Part shown: positions 59,227 to 64,000 of the stretch, piece after piece
Layout: each line of letters opens with the position of its first letter
Position numbering within the stretch: the first letter of the stretch is position 1
From: JANNMJ01 sp031425525
GTDB lineage: Bacteria > Bacteroidota > Bacteroidia > Cytophagales > Hymenobacteraceae
Direction of reading: 5' to 3'
Length of the DNA stretch: 64,000 nt
NCBI GenBank assembly: GCA_031425525.1
Contig: JANPJM010000049.1
Location: 1-64,000 of the forward strand
Made by a program: the position numbers and the translations under genes
The notes under the pieces: model-generated
The model's input: the letters and a program-made list of their open reading frames with translations, nothing else
Database searches by the model: none
What the model was told of the DNA's origin: nothing

Positions 59227-59273
59227 GCAAAAAGGCCCGGTTTCGGTCCTGTGAGGGGCGAAACCGGGCCTTT
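59226..59273 (-). terminator. Terminator of the efflux operon
   Basis: Perfect 15-bp stem AAAGGCCCGGTTTCG / CGAAACCGGGCCTTT, followed by TTTTTGCG on the minus strand, 15 bp after the last gene. Confidence 0.93.
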
Positions 59274-59287
59274 GGGGGCGCTCCGCC

Positions 59288-59536
59288 TTAGGCGGCGGGC
59301 GGCGTGAGGGGCTTGGGCAGGCGCCCGCTGCCGCCGCCGGGGAAGCGCTGGCGCAGGTCGTCGTAGGCGGCCTGGGCGCCGGGGCGCTTGTTTTTCGCCA
59401 GAAACTTGATGTTGTTGTAGATGATGAGCGCGGCGGCGTAGGCGTCGGACCCGGCGAGCATCATCGTGGAATCGGTGTCGAGGGCGAGGCCGGCGAGCAG
59501 CATATGCAGGTTGGCCCCGCCAGCTACCGCCGACAA
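59288..59536 (-). CDS. Short conserved protein coupled to TolC gene
   Basis: 82 residues from TTG 59536 (adjacent to the tolC-like stop, TAAG-TTG) or 71 from ATG 59503. The core LLAGLALDTDSTMMLAGSDAYAAALIIYNNIKFLAKNKRPGAQAAYDDLRQRF is soluble, helical and resembles a short Bacteroidota family of unknown function that I recall with AGSDAY...YN..K..AK...PGA. It ends in a Gly/Pro tail. Position at the end of the operon suggests a role linked to efflux, but nothing in the sequence shows one. Confidence 0.7.
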   Translation of the reverse strand: MSAVAGGANLHMLLAGLALDTDSTMMLAGSDAYAAALIIYNNIKFLAKNKRPGAQAAYDDLRQRFPGGGSGRLPKPLTPPAA

Positions 59537-59537
59537 C

Positions 59538-61058
59538 TTACCCGCCCTTCTTCTCGGCCTCTACGGCCGCTGCCGTCCAGCCGCCGCCCAGCGCGCGGTA
59601 GAGGCCGATGAGGGCGTCGAACTGCGCGCGGCGGGCGTTCACCAGTTCCAGCTCCGAATCCAGCACGGTGCGTTGCGCCGTGATGACTTCGAGGTACGAC
59701 GCGTAGCCGGCGCGGAACAAGTCGTCGGACACGCTCACGGCGCGGTTGAGGGCGGCCACTTCCTGGGCGCGCAGGTCGGCGGCGCGGCCGTAACGGTCGA
59801 GGCCGCGCAGGTGGGTGACTACTTCCTCAACGCCGCGCAGGGTGGTTTCGCGGAAGGCGTACCACGCTTCCACTTCGCGGGCCGTGGCGGCGCCGTAGTC
59901 GGCGCGCAGGGCGGCGCGGTTGAGTGCCGGCGCCGTCAGCGACCCCAGAATGCCGAGCGCCAGTGATTCGGGGTTGAAAAAAACACTCGCCCGAAAGGCG
60001 TTCAGGCCGGCATACGGCGTCAGGATCAGCGACGGCCGGAAGGCGGCGCGGGCGGCGGTCACATCGGCGCGGTTGGCCAGCAGGTCGGCTTCGGCCTGGC
60101 GCACGTCGGGGCGGCGGCGCAGCAACGCGGCCGGCACCCCGGCGTGGATATTGGCGGGAAGCGTTTGGCGCAGCAGCGGCCGCCCGCGCGAAACTGCCTG
60201 CGGAAAGCGCCCCAGTAGCCGGTTGAGGCGGTTCTCGGTTTCGGTCAGGCGTTGTTGGGCCGCCGCTTCGAGGCTCTCGGTGCGCCGCTGCTGGGCCACG
60301 AACTGCTGCACGGCCAGCTCGGTGCTGCGCCCGCCACGTTTGAGTACTACGCTGATTTCCACCGACCGGGCCTGCAACGTGGCATTGCGCCGGAAGATTT
60401 CCAGTTCCTGGTCGAGGGCCAGCATCTCGTAGTAGGTACGGGCCACTTCGGCTATCAGATCGGTTTGCACGAGCTGCCGGCCGCGTTCGGTGGCCAGCAG
60501 GCGCAGGTAGGCGCCGTGGCGTCGGGCGCGCAGCTTGCCCCACAAATCCACTTCCCAGGTGGCGCGCAACCCGGCGAAGTAGTCGGGCACGGGGTTGGGC
60601 ACGGCCTGGTTGCGGTCGATATTGGGCGAAAAGTTCGTATCGAAATTGCCCACTCCGGCTTGGGTATAGCGGCCGTAGCGGTCAAGCCCCGCCGACGTGA
60701 CCGCGCTGACGGTGGGCAAGAGCGCGCCGCGTCGCCCCACCAGTTCGGCGCGGGCTTGGGCCACGCGGGCGGCCGCCTGCGCCAGGTCGGGGTTTTGCCT
60801 CAGGGCCGTATCGAGCAGCGCCACCAGCACCGAATCGGCGGCGAAAAACCGGCGAACAAGCCAGTCGGCGGCGGTACTCGAATCGGTGGGTGCCGTGGCG
60901 GCTACGGTCAGCGAGTCGGGCGCGGTGGTGGTAGGGGCGTAGGCCGCCGGCAGCGGGCGGGCGGCCGGAGTAGCCACGCGGGCGGGGACGCGGCAGCCGC
61001 TCAGCAGGGCCGCCAGCGCCAGCGCGGCGGCCAGCCGCGAGCGAAGAAGAGGGGTCAT
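59538..61058 (-). CDS. TolC-family efflux outer-membrane lipoprotein (NodT-like)
   Basis: 506 residues. Lipobox ALLSGCRVP, then the OEP repeats: DTALRQNPDLAQAAARVAQARAELVGRRGALLPTV, PDYFAGLRATWEVDLWGKLRARRHGA, LIAEVARTYYEMLALDQELEIF, LRRRPDVRQAEADLLANRADVTAARAAFRPSL and YLEVITAQRTVLDSELELVNARRAQFDALIGLYRALGGGW. This is the trimeric channel of a tripartite pump, with the permease 21 bp upstream. Confidence 0.95.
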   Translation of the reverse strand: MTPLLRSRLAAALALAALLSGCRVPARVATPAARPLPAAYAPTTTAPDSLTVAATAPTDSSTAADWLVRRFFAADSVLVALLDTALRQNPDLAQAAARVAQARAELVGRRGALLPTVSAVTSAGLDRYGRYTQAGVGNFDTNFSPNIDRNQAVPNPVPDYFAGLRATWEVDLWGKLRARRHGAYLRLLATERGRQLVQTDLIAEVARTYYEMLALDQELEIFRRNATLQARSVEISVVLKRGGRSTELAVQQFVAQQRRTESLEAAAQQRLTETENRLNRLLGRFPQAVSRGRPLLRQTLPANIHAGVPAALLRRRPDVRQAEADLLANRADVTAARAAFRPSLILTPYAGLNAFRASVFFNPESLALGILGSLTAPALNRAALRADYGAATAREVEAWYAFRETTLRGVEEVVTHLRGLDRYGRAADLRAQEVAALNRAVSVSDDLFRAGYASYLEVITAQRTVLDSELELVNARRAQFDALIGLYRALGGGWTAAAVEAEKKGG

Positions 61059-61079
61059 TGGCAGGGGAAAACGGGCGAC

Positions 61080-64000
61080 TCACGCCGTAGCGGGTTCAGG
61101 ATGGGCCACCGGCGCGGGCTTAGCGGGTGGTTTGGCGGCCCCGCGCGGGGCAAACAGGACGTACAGCCCCGGCACCAGCACCACGCCGAAGAGGGTACCG
61201 ACGAGCATTCCGCCGGCCGCCGCCGTACCGATGGAGCGGTTGCCGATGGCGCCCGCGCCGGAGGCAATCACCAGTGGCAGCAGGCCCGCCACGAACGCCA
61301 GCGACGTCATCAGGATGGGCCGCAGGCGCGAGCGGGCGCCTTCCACGGCTGCGTCGAGGATGGCGGCGCCCGCTTTTCGGCGCTGCTCGGCGATTTCGAT
61401 GATCAGAATGGCGTTTTTGCCCAGCAGGCCGATCAGCATCACCAGCGATACCTGGGCGTAGATATTGTTTTCCAGCCCCGCCGCCCACAGACTGGCCAGC
61501 GAGCCGAACGCCCCTACCGGCAACGACAGCAGCACCGGCAGCGGCAGCGCGAAGCTCTCGTACTGCGCCGCCAGCAGTAAGTACACGAAAATCAGCGAGA
61601 TGGCAAAGACGATGAGCGTTTGGTCGCCGGCCAGAATCTGCTCGCGCGTCATTCCGCTCCACTCGATCCCGTAGCCTTTGGGCAGCTTCCGGGCTGCTTC
61701 TTCGGCCGCCGCGATCACGTCGCCGGTCGAGCGCCCGGCGCCCGGTTCGCCCGTGAAGGTAGCCGACGTGTACATATTGTACCGCATCAGTTGCTCAGGG
61801 CCGTACACGCGTTCCAAGCGCACGAAAGCGCCGTAGGGCACCATTTCGCCCCGATCGTTTTTGACGGTGAGCGCCAGCACATCGTCGGGTTTGAGGCGGT
61901 AGCGGGCGTCGGCCTGCACCATCACTTTGTAGAGCTGCCCGAAACGGATGAAGTTGGTGGCGTAGGTCGAGCCGAGCAGGGTTTGCAGGGTGTTCATCGC
62001 TTGATCCACCGTGACGCCGCGCTTGGCGGCCACGTCGGTATCGACGTGCAGTAGGTACTGCGGAAAGGTGGCGTTGAAGCTCGTGGCCACGCCCGCCATT
62101 TCGGGGCGTTGGGTGAGGTCTTGCAGGAAATCTTTGCTCGCGCGGGCGGTTTTGGCGAGGTCGCCCTGGCCGGAGCGGTCGAGTAGGCGCATTTCAAAGC
62201 CACTGGCGTTGCCGAAACCCGGCACGGCGGGCGGCTGGAAAAACTGCACGTCGGCGTCGGTGATGTGGCGGGTGGCGGCGGCGAAACGCGGCAGCAGATC
62301 GGCCACGCCGGCCTTGCGCTGGCTCCAGTCTTTGAGGTCGATCATCGCCATTCCGTAGCTCGCGCCGGCCACGTCGTTCATCAGGCTGTACCCGGCGAGG
62401 GTGGTCACGGAATTGACTTCCCCGAACTTCTTCACCTCGGCCTCCACCTGCTCCAACACCCGCTCGGCGCGCTCGACGGTGGCGCCGGGCGGCGTGGTGA
62501 CGTTGACGTAAACGGTGGCCTGGTCTTCGGTGGGGATGAAGCCCGTGGGCACCACGCGCCCCACGCCCCAGGTGGCAGCCACGAACAGCACCAGCGCGCC
62601 CAGCGTAATCACGCGGCGGTTGGCCACGACGCGCACCAGCGTCTGGTAGCGGCTTTCGAGGTTTTCGTACCACCGGTTGAAGCCGCCGAACACGCGCCCC
62701 AGCAACCCTTTTTTGGCGCCTTCCGGCTCGCGCAACAGCAGCGCGCACAGCGCCGGCGTGAGCGTGAGGGCGTTGATGCCCGAAATGACGATGGCAATGG
62801 CAAGCGTGAGCGCGAACTGCCGGTAGAAAACGCCCACCGGCCCGCTCAGGAACGACACCGGAATGAACACCGCGCTCATCACCAGCGTAAGGGCGATGAT
62901 GGCGCCCGTGATCTCGCGCATCGCCGCCAGCGTGGCATCGAGGGCCGATAAATGCTCCTCGTGCATCTTCACGTGAACGGCCTCCACCACCACGATGGCG
63001 TTATCGACCACGATGCCGATAGCCAGCACCAGCGCAAAGAGCGTGAGCAGGTTGAGCGAAAAACCCGCCACCAACATAAACCCGAGCGTGCCGATGAGCG
63101 CCACCGGCACCGCTAGCGCCGGGATGAGCGTGGCGCGCCAGTCCTGCAAAAAGATGAACACCACGATGAACACCAAGATGAACGCTTCCACCAGGGTCCG
63201 CAGCACTTCGTTGATTGAGGCGTCGAGGAACCGCGATACGTCGTAGGCCACCGAATATTCCATCCCCGGCGGGAAGGAGGTCTTTTGCATCCTGGCCATC
63301 TGGCTTTTCACCGCCGCGATGACGTCGCGGGCGTTGGAGCCGGGGCGCTGCTTGATCATAATCGACGCCGACGGCCGGCCGTCGGTGCGCGAGGCCATTC
63401 CGTAACTCAGCGACCCGAACTCGACGTCAGCCACCGCTTTGAGGCGCAGCACCGAGCCGTCCGGGTTCGCGCGGATCACGAGGTTGCGGTACTGGTCGGG
63501 CTGGTTGAGCTTGCCGGTGTAGCGCAGCACGTATTGCAGCACCGGCGCGGCGCGGCCCGATGCCTCGCCGGCCCGACCGGGCGCGGCTTCCACGTTCTGG
63601 GCGCGGATGGCCGCCACCACTTCTTCGGCCGAGAGGTTGTAGGCGAGCAGGCGGTCGGGTTTGAGCCAGACGCGCATCGCGTAGTCGCGCGTGCCCATAA
63701 TGGCCACCAGTCCCACGCCGTCGATGCGCTTCAGCTCGTTGAGGACGTTGATGTCGGCGAAGTTGTAGATGAACTTCTCGGTGGCTTTGGGGTCGGTGCT
63801 GGTCAGGTTGAGGTAGAGCAGCATCGAGTTGACCTCCTTCTCGGTCGTGACGCCCGCCCGGATCACTTCCTCCGGTAGTTCGTCGAGCGTGGTGCTCACC
63901 CGGTTCTGCACGTTTACGGCGGCCAGGTCGGGGTCGGTGCCCACGTTGAAGTACACCTGCACCGTGGTGAGGCCGTTGTTGGTGGCCGTGGACTGCATAT
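61080..64000 (-). CDS. RND efflux permease, HAE-1 family (5' end beyond window)
   Basis: At least 972 residues visible; the N-terminal 60-80 residues lie past the window edge. Pore and docking parts: TTVQVYFNVGTDPDLAAVNVQNRVS, GVGLVAIMGTRDYAMRVWLKPDRL, PPGMEYSVAYDVSRFL, and the membrane core with GIVVDNAIVVVEAVHVKM (the Asp relay segment) and FIPVSFLSGPVGVFYRQFALTLAIAIVISGINALTLTPALCALLL. The second half repeats this (GLLGKNAILIIEIAEQRR, GAIGNRSIGTAAAGGMLVGTLFGVVLVPGLYVLF). Proton-driven export of hydrophobic compounds; the adaptor gene is presumably upstream. Confidence 0.95.
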   Translation of the reverse strand, partial: MQSTATNNGLTTVQVYFNVGTDPDLAAVNVQNRVSTTLDELPEEVIRAGVTTEKEVNSMLLYLNLTSTDPKATEKFIYNFADINVLNELKRIDGVGLVAIMGTRDYAMRVWLKPDRLLAYNLSAEEVVAAIRAQNVEAAPGRAGEASGRAAPVLQYVLRYTGKLNQPDQYRNLVIRANPDGSVLRLKAVADVEFGSLSYGMASRTDGRPSASIMIKQRPGSNARDVIAAVKSQMARMQKTSFPPGMEYSVAYDVSRFLDASINEVLRTLVEAFILVFIVVFIFLQDWRATLIPALAVPVALIGTLGFMLVAGFSLNLLTLFALVLAIGIVVDNAIVVVEAVHVKMHEEHLSALDATLAAMREITGAIIALTLVMSAVFIPVSFLSGPVGVFYRQFALTLAIAIVISGINALTLTPALCALLLREPEGAKKGLLGRVFGGFNRWYENLESRYQTLVRVVANRRVITLGALVLFVAATWGVGRVVPTGFIPTEDQATVYVNVTTPPGATVERAERVLEQVEAEVKKFGEVNSVTTLAGYSLMNDVAGASYGMAMIDLKDWSQRKAGVADLLPRFAAATRHITDADVQFFQPPAVPGFGNASGFEMRLLDRSGQGDLAKTARASKDFLQDLTQRPEMAGVATSFNATFPQYLLHVDTDVAAKRGVTVDQAMNTLQTLLGSTYATNFIRFGQLYKVMVQADARYRLKPDDVLALTVKNDRGEMVPYGAFVRLERVYGPEQLMRYNMYTSATFTGEPGAGRSTGDVIAAAEEAARKLPKGYGIEWSGMTREQILAGDQTLIVFAISLIFVYLLLAAQYESFALPLPVLLSLPVGAFGSLASLWAAGLENNIYAQVSLVMLIGLLGKNAILIIEIAEQRRKAGAAILDAAVEGARSRLRPILMTSLAFVAGLLPLVIASGAGAIGNRSIGTAAAGGMLVGTLFGVVLVPGLYVLFAPRGAAKPPAKPAPVAHPEPATA

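Overview
The window looks like chromosome from a GC-rich member of the Bacteroidota, most likely Cytophagales near Hymenobacter (inference from gene content, not from a marker tree). Evidence: promoters of the Bacteroidota type (TAnnTTTG, often TACCTTTG) before many genes, almost no Shine-Dalgarno sequences, type IX secretion (T9SS) C-terminal sorting domains, a SusC-like TonB receptor, a BtuB/BtuG-like cobalamin operon, an exosortase of the kind found in this group, and frequent GTG/TTG starts.

Layout. 0.1-6 kb: amino acid permease, a Bacteroidota-type membrane protein, a CotH-like protein, GluQ-RS, a GNAT acetyltransferase. 6-13 kb: complex I genes nuoC and nuoD, unusually separated by rtcB, msrB and an outer membrane protein; then NAD(P)H-hydrate repair and a UbiA-like membrane protein. 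13.5-20 kb: a membrane-anchored CYTH protein, pyrophosphatase, PafA-like phosphatase, FAD oxidoreductase, and an exosortase with a small membrane partner. 21-28.3 kb: one giant T9SS-sorted surface protein. 28.5-35 kb: DUF2461 protein, metF, and metH behind a SAM-I riboswitch, then a 43-residue Cys-containing small protein. 35-43 kb: cobalamin-binding-type radical SAM protein, a lipoprotein, a BtuG-like propeller lipoprotein and BtuB behind a cobalamin riboswitch, and 3-methyladenine glycosylase. 43-52.5 kb: orphan SusC-like receptor, MGH1-like glycosidase, and two tandem T9SS paralogues. 52.7-57.3 kb: rplY, prs, tRNA-Gln, purL. 57.4-59.3 kb: accessory patch with a decayed Y1 (RAYT/IS200-like) transposase and one AT-rich foreign gene. 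59.3 kb to the edge: RND efflux permease (cut by the window), TolC-like lipoprotein and a short coupled protein.

B12 and methionine metabolism hang together: cobalamin uptake (riboswitch, btuB, btuG-like), cobalamin-dependent MetH under SAM control, MetF supplying its methyl donor, and a B12-type radical SAM enzyme nearby.

The most unusual signal is in the intergenic DNA. Several spacers carry tandem arrays whose unit is a near-integer number of helical turns: 11 bp x8 (exosortase leader), 21 bp x12 (upstream of the permease), 21 bp x9 (between metH and metF), 21 bp x about 8-9 (near 59.1 kb), 22 bp x3 (between btuB and the btuG-like gene) and 41 bp x5 (upstream of ppa). The three 21-bp arrays have unrelated unit sequences but exactly the same period. 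In addition there are at least three families of dispersed palindromic elements, two of them with two copies in the window, and many genes whose -7 element lies 4-8 nt before the start codon, which predicts leaderless mRNAs.
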